A stretch of 33,005 nucleotides of DNA from Limnohabitans sp. Rim8 (GTDB lineage: Bacteria > Pseudomonadota > Gammaproteobacteria > Burkholderiales > Burkholderiaceae_C): the NCBI GenBank assembly GCA_945875955.1, contig CAMCNQ010000003.1, positions 1-33,005 of the forward strand. The letters are read 5' to 3'. Below the pieces are notes generated by a model that was not told where the DNA came from, did no database searches, and worked only from the letters and a program-made list of their open reading frames with translations. The position numbers and the translations under genes are program-made. Below, piece after piece: positions 18,952 to 28,390 of this stretch (its first letter is position 1; every line of letters begins with the position of its first letter).

Positions 18952-20079
18952 ATGGCAATTCATCAACAAGTTGCGACCAACGCCGACGGAAAAAAATCGC
19001 CAAGAATTGGCGCGATTTACAACCCCTCTGTGCCAGGCCACCGCGACCTGTTTGAAGCCCTTGCTGAACATACGCACGTCCGGGCCATCGCGCCAGCCGC
19101 CTTCAACGCACTGACAGATCGGCGAACTTCACGGCGGGTAAAGCCCTGTTATGTACCCATTTGGCCTGCCGATTTGCCATGGCGAAAAGTCCCCCACCAC
19201 TGGCTGGTTAAAAAGTTAATCGGGTCAATTGACGTCATTGTTTACACGCGCCCAGACCAGGCGCCCCTCCTTCCTGCATTCAAGGGGATTTACACGGTGT
19301 ACCTGGTCAATGACGATTACAGTCAGTATGGGCGCGCCAAAGTGTGGGAGGAAATGGAAGGGGAATTGCTGCAACGTGCTGACCTGATCATCGCAGTATC
19401 GCAAGCACTGGCTGAACGACTCATCAAGCACCATCACCTCACAAACCCCAATATTCATGTCTTGCCCAATGCAGTACCCGCCAGTCATGTTCCGGGCTTG
19501 CCGCAAAGCGGCCCGTGGGCCTTGCCTGAAGGCATGGCCCACATCAAGCGCCCTGTGGCGGGTGTTCTTGGGCGTATTTCCAGCCGAATAAGACTTGACT
19601 GGCTCGAACAGGCCATTGAAGCAACGCCATGGCTTCAATGGGTTCTCGCGGGCGACATTGACCATGGAGATTTGCTGGAGCAAGACCGTAGCCGCATCAG
19701 CCAATTAGCGAACCACCCGCGGGTCACCATGACCGGCTTCATAACCTATGATCAACTGGCGTCGATAGCCGCGAGCATTGATGTGGCTGTCATCCCCTAC
19801 AGCGAACGCTCGGTGAACCCACTGGGTAGCCCGATGAGACTTTTTTTGCATCTGCCACATGGCACACCCATCATTGCAACAACGGGCTGCAAGCAAATCA
19901 CAGACTTCGTACCCCTTGTGCTGATATGCAATAACCCTGAGGAAATGATCAAGGGACTTGAAACCTTGCGCAATCAAGCATTTGACGATGGCCAGAGAAA
20001 GGCTCGTTGGCTTGCCGCCAGCCAGCACACCTGGGAACATCGCGCCTTGGAATTACTCGCTTTGGTCGATCAGCGGTGA
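18952..20079 (+). CDS. GT-B glycosyltransferase (group 1-like)
   Basis: ADLIIAVSQALAERLIKHH...NIHVLPNAVP, GVLGRISSRIRLDWLEQAIEATPWLQWVLAGD, VAVIPYSERSVNPLGSPMRLFLHLPHGTPIIAT. Confidence 0.88.
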   Translation: MAIHQQVATNADGKKSPRIGAIYNPSVPGHRDLFEALAEHTHVRAIAPAAFNALTDRRTSRRVKPCYVPIWPADLPWRKVPHHWLVKKLIGSIDVIVYTRPDQAPLLPAFKGIYTVYLVNDDYSQYGRAKVWEEMEGELLQRADLIIAVSQALAERLIKHHHLTNPNIHVLPNAVPASHVPGLPQSGPWALPEGMAHIKRPVAGVLGRISSRIRLDWLEQAIEATPWLQWVLAGDIDHGDLLEQDRSRISQLANHPRVTMTGFITYDQLASIAASIDVAVIPYSERSVNPLGSPMRLFLHLPHGTPIIATTGCKQITDFVPLVLICNNPEEMIKGLETLRNQAFDDGQRKARWLAASQHTWEHRALELLALVDQR

Positions 20080-21854
20080 TGAAACAGATCACGCCCACAG
20101 TTTTGTCCAGCAACAATAGAACAGCATCGGACAATACAGAGCTGATCATTGTGAGTGGTGCCAGCATCGGCTATTTCCGCTGCATTGACCGTTTTCTTCT
20201 TTCTGCTGCACGACTTGGCCTCCAGCATCGCCATCGATTTGTTGTCTACGACCTTGGACTGCTCGATTCACAACGCCAAGAACTCATGCAATGGCACCCA
20301 TGGTGTGAATGGCGAGACTTTGATTTTGGCAACTATCCACCCCATGTTGCGCTGAGTTACAGCAGCTATGCATGGAAGCCCATCATCATTGCAAACTTGC
20401 TGGTGGAGTTCGGTTGCCAGGTGCTCTGGCTGGACAGTGCCAGCCTATTGCACGAAGATTTCTCTGCAGTCACTTCAACGCTTGGGAAAATTGGCACTTA
20501 TTCTTTAGCCGGGCAATCAACCATTAACGAACACTGTGACCCGAAGACCCTGAGCGCGCTTGCTACTCCACTGGAAGTTCTTAATCAGGCCGAGCGTGTG
20601 GCGGGTGTCATCGCCTTCGATGCGAAGCACCCTGAGGCAATGCGCATCGCCCTTGAGTGGCGTCGTCACGCGCTGATTGAGGCTCACATTGCGCCGAGCC
20701 AACCCAAACTCTACAGGCATAAACCTGAACAAGCTCTTCTTTCCATCTTGTTGCTTCAAGCCCGCCTGACCCAACGTCTGACATTGAACGACGACGAAAT
20801 CGACATCAGCTCAAAGCATCCCATCAAGTGGATGAGTTCCCGCCATAAAGTGGCTGACGACATGCCCCGCTGGGCCGATCTTCCGGTTCGGTTAGGCTAC
20901 CGAGCTTATAAATTTTTCGACCGCATCAATCTGCGCCTCATGCATTCATTTGTGCCCTTCATTGAGGGCTTGCTCCGCTTGCCCCATGATCACTATTGCT
21001 TGATCGTGCAACGAAAAGAAGAACCGCCGGTCATGATCGCATGCCCGTGGCTCTGCTACATGGCTGACCCCTTCGCCATCACGCACAACAACACGCTTTG
21101 GATTTTTGTTGAGGCCTATGACTACTTGAAATCTCGAGGGCGACTGCTCGCCTTGCAACTCGATGACAACATGCAGGTTGTTCAAAAAATCCAACCCATC
21201 GCCTTTCGCCACCACGTTTCTTTTCCTCTTTTACTGAAGGATGCGGGCCACTTGTACATGATTCCAGAAACCTCACACGCAAAGTGCATCGACCTGTATT
21301 TGTGCGAGGATTTTCCGGGTAACTGGCGGTGCGTCGCACGGCTATGCGACCATATTGATGCCGCTGACAGCGTTGCATTTTTTCATACCGACCGTTGGTG
21401 GCTTCTGACATCTGTACTCAAGCCTGGGGCCAAAACACGGCAGCTCTGCATTTTCTGGTCAATGACGTTACAGGCAAGCCACTGGAACGAACATCCGATC
21501 AACGAACAGAACCCTGAAGGCGCACACCCCGCCCCGCAACCACGAGCCGCTGGCGCAGTTGCCCGCCATGGCGACACCTGGCTGCGCCCCGTACAGATAA
21601 ATCCTCACGACTATGGCGAGTCGATGATGATCATGCAGATCGACCATCTTGACGAGCATCGCTACATAGAATCCCCCTACCATGGCGAGCACAGCATCCA
21701 TCAGATTGCAAAAAACTATCCGGCTAACCATGTCAGCATCGACAATGACATCCAAGTTTGGGATGTACGCGATCGAAGACGCTGGCTAGACCTTTTTTGG
21801 GTGCCCGCGAATTGCCAGGGATTACCGAACAAGCCCATGAGACTCAAACCGTGA
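20079..21854 (+). CDS. Fused protein: DUF1647-like glycosyltransferase domain plus GINT1-N-like beta-propeller domain
   Basis: N-terminus VSGASIGYFRCIDRFLLSAARLGL...VVYDLGL...WKPIIIANLL...VLWLDSASLL; C-terminus CYMADPFAITHNNTLWIFVEAYDYLKSRGRL...HVSFPLLLKDAGHLYMIPETSH...RPVQINPHDYGESM. Family assignment from memory. Confidence 0.6.
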   Translation: MKQITPTVLSSNNRTASDNTELIIVSGASIGYFRCIDRFLLSAARLGLQHRHRFVVYDLGLLDSQRQELMQWHPWCEWRDFDFGNYPPHVALSYSSYAWKPIIIANLLVEFGCQVLWLDSASLLHEDFSAVTSTLGKIGTYSLAGQSTINEHCDPKTLSALATPLEVLNQAERVAGVIAFDAKHPEAMRIALEWRRHALIEAHIAPSQPKLYRHKPEQALLSILLLQARLTQRLTLNDDEIDISSKHPIKWMSSRHKVADDMPRWADLPVRLGYRAYKFFDRINLRLMHSFVPFIEGLLRLPHDHYCLIVQRKEEPPVMIACPWLCYMADPFAITHNNTLWIFVEAYDYLKSRGRLLALQLDDNMQVVQKIQPIAFRHHVSFPLLLKDAGHLYMIPETSHAKCIDLYLCEDFPGNWRCVARLCDHIDAADSVAFFHTDRWWLLTSVLKPGAKTRQLCIFWSMTLQASHWNEHPINEQNPEGAHPAPQPRAAGAVARHGDTWLRPVQINPHDYGESMMIMQIDHLDEHRYIESPYHGEHSIHQIAKNYPANHVSIDNDIQVWDVRDRRRWLDLFWVPANCQGLPNKPMRLKP

Positions 21855-23485
21855 TTAAATTCGCCAACTCCCTACGTGCCCTGACAGACTCGAATGACCG
21901 TCGTCAATGGCCTCTGCTGCTTGGCTGCTCATTGGTGACCGGCACATCACGCAGCCTGTTTCTTGCCTTGATCAACACGGTCATTGCGGCCGGACAGGAC
22001 CATTTAAATTTGCTGTATGTGTCGGCGCTGTTTTTGCTTGTTGCCGTGACTTTGGGAACCGAATACTTCAGCAGCATCACCAGCAGAAAAGTCTCAGATT
22101 TATTGGCCATTCGTCTTCGCAGCACGCTGCTTGAACGCATAGGCAGCACCAACCTTCGATTCGTTGAGCGAGAAGAGCCCGCTCGCTTGCATTACCACCT
22201 GATGCACACCGTCGATGTCGTTTCAGACGCGTATTTCGTCATCCTGGGATTGGTCACCAGCATGATCACGCTGGTATTGCATTTTTTCTACATTGGTTGG
22301 TTGTCCTGGATTGGCCTGCTTTCTGCGTTGATGATCAGCCTGGTCGGGGTGCAGGTTCACTTGTATTTCGAGCGGCGCAACGCCAAGCACAGACAGCGCA
22401 TGGACATGCTCTACAACACCAACAACGAGCATCACCTGGCCTACCTGTATGGCTTCAAGGAGTTGCGTCTGTCGCAAAGAAAAGAGGCTGATTACCGCCG
22501 CCAGATTCAGTCCATCAACAACGAACGTCTTGGCGAGTCGATCGCTGAAGCCAGATACTCGTCAATGGGCAATATGGCGAGCGATTTTTTTCAGTACCTC
22601 ACCATTGCGGGCATCGCCCTGCTGTTGCCCATTCTTGCAGGCGTCGATTCCATCACGGCGCTTCAATTGCTCGCAGCCGTCCTTTTCACCATCACACCGC
22701 TGACTGGCGTAGTGGGCTCATTCTCAAAAATTGGCCGAAGCAAAGTCTCGGCGGACAACCTGATGCGCTTGCTTGATGCCGCAGCGGCCACCAAGGAGTC
22801 GCCATCTTCTCCATCGGGCCCACCGTTGGCGGATTTCAAATCACTTGCATTGCGCGGCGTTGCATTTCATTTTGAAGGCCAAGGCGAAAGCAAAGAAGCG
22901 GGCTTTGGCATTGGCCCGATTGACCTGAGCCTCACACCCGGCGAAGTCATTTTTGTCATCGGTGGAAATGGTTCTGGGAAAACAGTGCTGATGCGTTTGC
23001 TTGCCGGGCTCTACCCTCCGGATCAAGGACAGATCCTGTTCAATGGCAAGCTGATTGAGAACATCGACCGGCAGGCCTACCGCGAAAACTTCGCCTGTGT
23101 ATTCAACGATTTCTTCCTTTTCAAGGAACTCCTGGGCTTTCGCAGCACGCCAGCTGAAACCATTCGAGAATTGCTGCACCACTACGACCTCAGCACAAAA
23201 ACAGATTTCCAAGAGCGTGACGGGTGTTTCACCACGGTCGCACTCTCGACCGGCCAGCGCAAGCGCTTGGCACTTTTGGTCGCCCGCATCGAAGAGCGGC
23301 CCATTTTCATTCTGGATGAGTTTGGTGCAGAGCAAGATCCAGAACACCGCGAAAAATTTTACAGAACATGGCTGCCAGAACTTCGGGCCATGGGTAAAAC
23401 CGTCATTGTCGTCAGCCACGATGACCGCTATTTCGATGCCGCTGACCGCGTCATCCAAATGGATTTTGGCAAAATCCGGACTTGA
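21851..23485 (+). CDS. Cyclic-peptide/siderophore-exporter-like ABC half-transporter (PvdE/SyrD type), TM domain plus NBD
   Basis: Walker A GGNGSGKTVLMRLLAGLYPPDQG, signature LSTGQRKRLALLVARIEERPIFILDEFGAEQDPEHREKFYRTWLPELRAMGKTVIVVSHDDRYFDAADRVI; GTG start overlapping the upstream stop (GTGA). Confidence 0.88.
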   Translation: MIKFANSLRALTDSNDRRQWPLLLGCSLVTGTSRSLFLALINTVIAAGQDHLNLLYVSALFLLVAVTLGTEYFSSITSRKVSDLLAIRLRSTLLERIGSTNLRFVEREEPARLHYHLMHTVDVVSDAYFVILGLVTSMITLVLHFFYIGWLSWIGLLSALMISLVGVQVHLYFERRNAKHRQRMDMLYNTNNEHHLAYLYGFKELRLSQRKEADYRRQIQSINNERLGESIAEARYSSMGNMASDFFQYLTIAGIALLLPILAGVDSITALQLLAAVLFTITPLTGVVGSFSKIGRSKVSADNLMRLLDAAAATKESPSSPSGPPLADFKSLALRGVAFHFEGQGESKEAGFGIGPIDLSLTPGEVIFVIGGNGSGKTVLMRLLAGLYPPDQGQILFNGKLIENIDRQAYRENFACVFNDFFLFKELLGFRSTPAETIRELLHHYDLSTKTDFQERDGCFTTVALSTGQRKRLALLVARIEERPIFILDEFGAEQDPEHREKFYRTWLPELRAMGKTVIVVSHDDRYFDAADRVIQMDFGKIRT

Positions 23486-23500
23486 CTGAGCGTACTTTCC

Positions 23501-24526
23501 ATGCACGTCAATATCGTCTTCTCGGACAACGGCGTTGGCCTGTCGCGAGATGCCCGCATCATCAAAGAGGCACTTGGCCGCAGTGGTATCAAGGTGACTT
23601 TAACCCCCATCGAGGGGTTTCATTTCAACTTCGGCTTGAAGCAATTGACCAGAGTGCTCCAAGTCCGCTTGTTCGCCGGCTACCACTGGCTTCGTTACAA
23701 GCGCCGACCTTTCGATTTGACGCTGTTTTTGGAGCACATCGAACCCATCTATTGCCGACTTGGACACACCACCGGGTTCATGCCGAATCCTGAATGGGCC
23801 AATGAAATCGATGTCTCCCATTTGCATCGGGTTGATCACATATTGGCCAAGGTTCACGATACTCAGCGCATCTTTGAAGCGCAAGGCTGCCGTGTCACTT
23901 ACACGGGTTTCACCAGCGTCGATCGGAAATTACCCATCTCGGACGCTCAACGCCAACGCAGTTTTTTCCATCTTGCTGGAAAAAGCAGACAAAAAGGCAC
24001 GGCCACGCTGATTGAACTCTGGCAACGCCATCCCGAATGGCCCTTGCTGACCATCGTGCAACATCCAAAATTAAAAAGTCGTATGCCCGACCCACGCGAA
24101 ACGACAAATATTTGTCACATCGGCGAAACGCTGGATGACGAGGAACTCAAGGTCTTGCAAAACACGCACTTGTTTCACCTCTGTGCATCTGAAGCGGAAG
24201 GTTTTGGACACTACATCGTCGAGGCATTGAGTTGTGGCGCTGTCACGGTCACGACCAATGCACCGCCGATGAACGAGCTTGTCTCCACTGAGCGCGGCCT
24301 GCTCGTTGACCATGCCCGCACGCAAGCGCAGCACCTGGGCATGAACTACTACGTCAGTCACGAGGCGCTCGAAGCGGCAGTCAATCAACTGTTGGCCATG
24401 AGCACACAAGGCACCGAAGCGCTTTCAATCAAGGCCCGCGCTTGGTTCGAAGACAACGACCGACAATTTCAGCAAAACATCGTGTGTGCCGTGCGCCAAA
24501 TCCTCACAAAACCGGCAAGTCTTTAG
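23501..24526 (+). CDS. Glycosyltransferase (GT-B, group 1-like)
   Basis: FHLAGKSRQKGTATLIELWQRHPEWPLLTIVQ...HLFHLCASEAEGFGHYIVEALSCGAVTVTTNAPPMNELV. Confidence 0.88.
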   Translation: MHVNIVFSDNGVGLSRDARIIKEALGRSGIKVTLTPIEGFHFNFGLKQLTRVLQVRLFAGYHWLRYKRRPFDLTLFLEHIEPIYCRLGHTTGFMPNPEWANEIDVSHLHRVDHILAKVHDTQRIFEAQGCRVTYTGFTSVDRKLPISDAQRQRSFFHLAGKSRQKGTATLIELWQRHPEWPLLTIVQHPKLKSRMPDPRETTNICHIGETLDDEELKVLQNTHLFHLCASEAEGFGHYIVEALSCGAVTVTTNAPPMNELVSTERGLLVDHARTQAQHLGMNYYVSHEALEAAVNQLLAMSTQGTEALSIKARAWFEDNDRQFQQNIVCAVRQILTKPASL

Positions 24527-25506
24527 AAGCCATCGTTTCCAAACTGAGAATTTCCCTTTTTCCGATGCACCAGCCACCGGTCTGCAAAGTGTTTCAGCAC
24601 GATGGTGTTGTTGCGCGACAGGTGATCGCCGTTGCCCCGATTGATACGCCCGAGCGCAGAGGCTTTGTGCAGGGCAAAGCTGCCCTTGACTGGAAAGCCC
24701 GCTCGCCGAGTTGGAATGACGAACTTGGGCACAAGGCACTGGGCGCCCATCCAGACATCGTCGACAAAAAAGGCCGCTGTGGGGGCGTCACCATAGTCCA
24801 CCAAACGGGCAAGGTCAAAAAATTCGGGCTTGATCCAGTAGCCTGACATGCCTTGAAGAATATCCATCCGCCGCGGCTCACGCAGGCGCACCCCATGCAC
24901 TGGCGCCGGGGCCCTCATCAACAAATTGCTCAGTATCGTCGTCGGACGGTCGATCAAATCAGCAGGGGCATTCCATCCGGTCATGCTGAGCGCGCAACCA
25001 GGCAGCTCTTGTGCGGCGGCCACCAAATCGGCGACAAAATTGGGGGGATAGATCCGGTCATCGTCCACCACCAAAATGTCCTGAGACCCAGGCAGTGACA
25101 AGACGGCGGGTATGAATTTTGTTGCGGGGCCCCAATCGCGGTCGCATTCCATGATGCGTATCGACTTCAAGCCTTTCAAGCCAGGCGCAAGCGCATAGGC
25201 TCTTTTTTCCCGTTGCGAATACGACGGCAGGTAGAGGTGAATCTCTTTCGCCGGACACGTCTGTAGCAACAGGCTTTTGAGCGTTGGCTCCATCAAGTGC
25301 AAACGACTCGGGATGCTGGTCAAACTGATGATGACCTCGCTCTTGGGCGAACAAGCGGCATGCTTTTCATCCAAGTCCGACAATTTCATGCGGTGAAGGC
25401 GGTACTCGTGCCATGCATCCAGCAGCAGCCGCTCGCCCTCCATGAAGCCCATGACTCTCACAAGGATGACCAGCAACAGCAAGAGGCAAAAGGCAATCGC
25501 CATCAT
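24523..25506 (-). CDS. Membrane-anchored glycosyltransferase-like protein (GT-A, DDD motif)
   Basis: N-terminal TM segment; VIISLTSIPSRLHLMEPTLKSLLLQT..., DILVVDDDRIYPPNFVADLV. Confidence 0.75.
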   Translation of the reverse strand: MMAIAFCLLLLLVILVRVMGFMEGERLLLDAWHEYRLHRMKLSDLDEKHAACSPKSEVIISLTSIPSRLHLMEPTLKSLLLQTCPAKEIHLYLPSYSQREKRAYALAPGLKGLKSIRIMECDRDWGPATKFIPAVLSLPGSQDILVVDDDRIYPPNFVADLVAAAQELPGCALSMTGWNAPADLIDRPTTILSNLLMRAPAPVHGVRLREPRRMDILQGMSGYWIKPEFFDLARLVDYGDAPTAAFFVDDVWMGAQCLVPKFVIPTRRAGFPVKGSFALHKASALGRINRGNGDHLSRNNTIVLKHFADRWLVHRKKGNSQFGNDGF

Positions 25507-26373
25507 TTAAAAAACCACCCAAATGGCCAGTGGAATGGCCGCAAACAGGGTCGAGTCGTAGATGTCGACCAAGCCCCCGTGAAGAACACTGACTGCGGGG
25601 AAATCCTTGACGCCAGCAACCCGCTTCAAGCGCGAGGTGAACATGTCGCCCAGCACACCGCAGCTCACCAGCAAGGCTGCCAAAACGGCAGCCTGGTCGG
25701 CCGGCAGATCGAACAACCAGCCAGCCAAGCACCACGCGAAAGTGCCCGACAGCACCACCCCGGCCAATGCCCCTTCCATGGTTTTGTGGGGCGACAAACG
25801 CGGCAGCACTGGGCGACGACCGAATATCCGACCAAACAGGAAAGCCATCGAGTCGTTCATCTCAACGGTGGCATAAAGCAAAAAAACCCAGTAAGCGCCC
25901 TCATGGCGCATCACCAAGGCGGCCAAGCCAGCAACGGCCAGAAGTGGAAAAAGAACGGCAGCCGCAAGTGCCAGGGCGCCTGCTGGTCGCCGTTGCAGGC
26001 TGACAAAGTAGACGGGCAAAGCCAGTGACAACAATGCGAACAAGACCATGGACTGTTGAGTCGCGCCTAGCCAGATCCCAAACATGACACACAAGACCAC
26101 GCCGATTTGACCCCGATTGGAAAATGGCAGACCAAAAACCAAGGCAATCTCGTTGATGCAACGCCAGCCCAAAATGAAAATCGCCAAGACAAACAGCGCC
26201 GGATGCAAGAGCGCGGGGACCAGAAACATGCCAACGATCAATGCCGTACTCCGGAAGTATCGCCAAAGTTCCTGCGACAGCCCTTGCTTGCGTGAGCCAA
26301 AGCAATGGATGACCAAGGCGCTCACAACAAAAACACCCACCACGGGAATCAACAGAAACCAAGTCGCGATCAC
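25507..26373 (-). CDS. Phosphatidate cytidylyltransferase-like (CdsA-family) integral membrane protein
   Basis: SPHKTMEGALAGVVLSG, GDMFTSRLKRVAGVKDFPAVSVLHGGLVDIYDS corresponds to the CTP transferase signature with deviations. Confidence 0.87.
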   Translation of the reverse strand: MIATWFLLIPVVGVFVVSALVIHCFGSRKQGLSQELWRYFRSTALIVGMFLVPALLHPALFVLAIFILGWRCINEIALVFGLPFSNRGQIGVVLCVMFGIWLGATQQSMVLFALLSLALPVYFVSLQRRPAGALALAAAVLFPLLAVAGLAALVMRHEGAYWVFLLYATVEMNDSMAFLFGRIFGRRPVLPRLSPHKTMEGALAGVVLSGTFAWCLAGWLFDLPADQAAVLAALLVSCGVLGDMFTSRLKRVAGVKDFPAVSVLHGGLVDIYDSTLFAAIPLAIWVVF

Positions 26374-27176
26374 AGCGGTCGACCATGCGCCGCCTTCGCC
26401 ACCACATGGTCGAAGTAGCGATGCAAGAGTGGGGCGATCAGGCTGCCCCAGCGCGCCAAAAGACCCATTTCAAGGCCCGGTGTGATGCTGAAACTGCCCC
26501 TTTTCACGCCATCCAAAATCGCCTTGGCGACCGCATCGGCCGTCATCACCCGGGCCTTGCCGGCAATGGCAAAGGTTTCTGCAGGCTTGGTGCGGTTCTC
26601 AGCCTTCAGTTGTGGCGTGTCGGTATCTGGGGGAAACACCACCGAGACACGCACGCCTTCTCGGCTCAACTCATTGCGCAAGACTTCACCCAATCCCCGC
26701 ACGGCGAATTTGCTGGGTGCATAGGCCGCATAACCAAAAACCCCGGTCAAGCCCGCCCCTGAAGAAACCAGAACAACATGCCCTGAGCCACGCGCGCGCT
26801 GTGCGGGCAGAACTGCGCGCAGAACATGCAGGGTCCCAAAGTAATTGACGGCCATGGCCTCTTCAAAATCAGTCGAGGCGAGTTCCTCAAAATAGCCAGG
26901 TCGAGCCAGACCTGCACTGGTCATCACAAGATCAGGCACACCTTCAGCATCCATCAAGGCTTTGACGGCAAGCGCTGTTGCGACACCATTTCTGACATCG
27001 ACCGCTTGCCAGCTCACAGACAAAGCCCCGGCTGCACGCAAAGTTTCAGCCGCTGCCACCAAGCGCTCGGTCCCGCGCGCCATAAGGCTCAAGCGCCAGC
27101 CCTGCTGAGCCAGTTGTCGCGCCACAGCCAAGCCAATGCCGCTGCTGGCACCGCTGATCAATGCATGGCGAGTCAT
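26370..27176 (-). CDS. Short-chain dehydrogenase, 3-ketodihydrosphingosine reductase (KDSR)-like
   Basis: ALISGASSGIGLAVARQLAQQG, YAAYAPSKFAVRGLGEVLRNEL, and VVFPPDTDTPQLKAENRTKPAETF, which parallels the eukaryotic KDSR PPDTDTPGF..ENRTKPxET motif. Confidence 0.85.
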   Translation of the reverse strand: MTRHALISGASSGIGLAVARQLAQQGWRLSLMARGTERLVAAAETLRAAGALSVSWQAVDVRNGVATALAVKALMDAEGVPDLVMTSAGLARPGYFEELASTDFEEAMAVNYFGTLHVLRAVLPAQRARGSGHVVLVSSGAGLTGVFGYAAYAPSKFAVRGLGEVLRNELSREGVRVSVVFPPDTDTPQLKAENRTKPAETFAIAGKARVMTADAVAKAILDGVKRGSFSITPGLEMGLLARWGSLIAPLLHRYFDHVVAKAAHGRPL

Positions 27177-28390
27177 CCCATGGCATTCCTGGCCATCAAC
27201 AAGCCCGCAAGCTTGCCTGCTGCCATTTCAAGTTGAGCCATCGTGTGATCGGCGCTGATGAAAAACCGCAGCAAGGCACCGTTGATCGGAACCGCGGGAT
27301 AGATCACAGGCTGGACATGGACCCCCAGTTGAAGCAATTCATGGGAAATGCGCATGCACTCATACTGGTCGCCAATGACAATGGAGACGATCGGTGTGAT
27401 CCCTTGGGTGTCCACCGCCAAGCCGGCCTCATGAACGCAACGTCGAAAAGCCATGCTGTTTTCCTGCAAGCGCTTGACGCGCTGCGGCTCACGCTTCAAA
27501 ACCCGCAATGCGGCCAATGCCGCCGCCGCATCTGCTGGCGGCAGCCCCACACTGAAAATGAAACCAGGCGCAAGAAAGCGCAAATAGCGAATCAGGCTCG
27601 CATCACCGGCGATGAAGCCGCCGCAACTCGCCAGGCTCTTGCTCAGCGTGCCCATCTGTATGTCCATGCCACCAGGCGGCAGGCCAGAAAACTCACCGAT
27701 GCCACGGCCCGTTGCCCCCAGCACCCCAATAGAATGCGCCTCATCCACCATCAGGTCCACATCGTGACGGCGGCATGTGGCAAGCAATCGCTCGTAGTCT
27801 GGCAAATCGCCATGCATGCTGTAGAGACCTTCCGTCACCACCAGTACACGGCCAAAATCACCGCGTCGCTCGCTGAGCAAACCATCAAGCGCGGCAACAT
27901 CATTGTGTGGAAATGCCACGCGTTCGGATTTTGAAAGTTGGATGCCACTCATCAGGCTGTTGTGAGACAACTCGTCGTAGACGATCAGGTCGCGCTGCCC
28001 ATACAGATGGGCAATGGTCGTGACGTTGGTGTTGTAGCCACCCACGAACACCAGGCAATCCTCGGCCCCCAAGAACTGGGCAATCTCTTGTTCGAGTTCG
28101 CGATGCAGCGGAATTTCACCCGACACAATTCGGCTGGCAGAAACAGAGGTGCCGTACAAATCAATGGCCGCCTTTGCTGCAGATGACACCTCGTGATGAC
28201 CGCTCAAACCCAGATAGTTGTAACTGGAGAAATTGACCAGTGGCCCTTCACCCAGGTCAATTGAAGCCCCGTTAATCCCAAGGTGCGGTTGAAAAAACGG
28301 GATACGGTCTGCAAGACCCATCTGCGTTGCAATTCGTCGCTCTAATTTGCGTACGCCAGGAACAGAAGAAAAGCGAGAAGTGCGGGTCAT
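27173..28390 (-). CDS. spt: Alpha-oxoamine synthase, serine palmitoyltransferase-like
   Basis: NFSSYNYLGLSGHHEV, YDELSHNSLMSG, VDEAHSIGVLGATGRG, MGTLSKSLASCGGFIAG (PLP Lys); adjacent KDSR-like gene. Confidence 0.85.
   Translation of the reverse strand: MTRTSRFSSVPGVRKLERRIATQMGLADRIPFFQPHLGINGASIDLGEGPLVNFSSYNYLGLSGHHEVSSAAKAAIDLYGTSVSASRIVSGEIPLHRELEQEIAQFLGAEDCLVFVGGYNTNVTTIAHLYGQRDLIVYDELSHNSLMSGIQLSKSERVAFPHNDVAALDGLLSERRGDFGRVLVVTEGLYSMHGDLPDYERLLATCRRHDVDLMVDEAHSIGVLGATGRGIGEFSGLPPGGMDIQMGTLSKSLASCGGFIAGDASLIRYLRFLAPGFIFSVGLPPADAAAALAALRVLKREPQRVKRLQENSMAFRRCVHEAGLAVDTQGITPIVSIVIGDQYECMRISHELLQLGVHVQPVIYPAVPINGALLRFFISADHTMAQLEMAAGKLAGLLMARNAMG

Noticed and set aside
27173-28390. AOS as a CqsA/LqsA-type quorum-sensing autoinducer synthase
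   Set aside because: No sensor kinase/response regulator partners in the window, and the adjacent SDR carries a KDSR-type motif; kept as the main alternative to test but not preferred.
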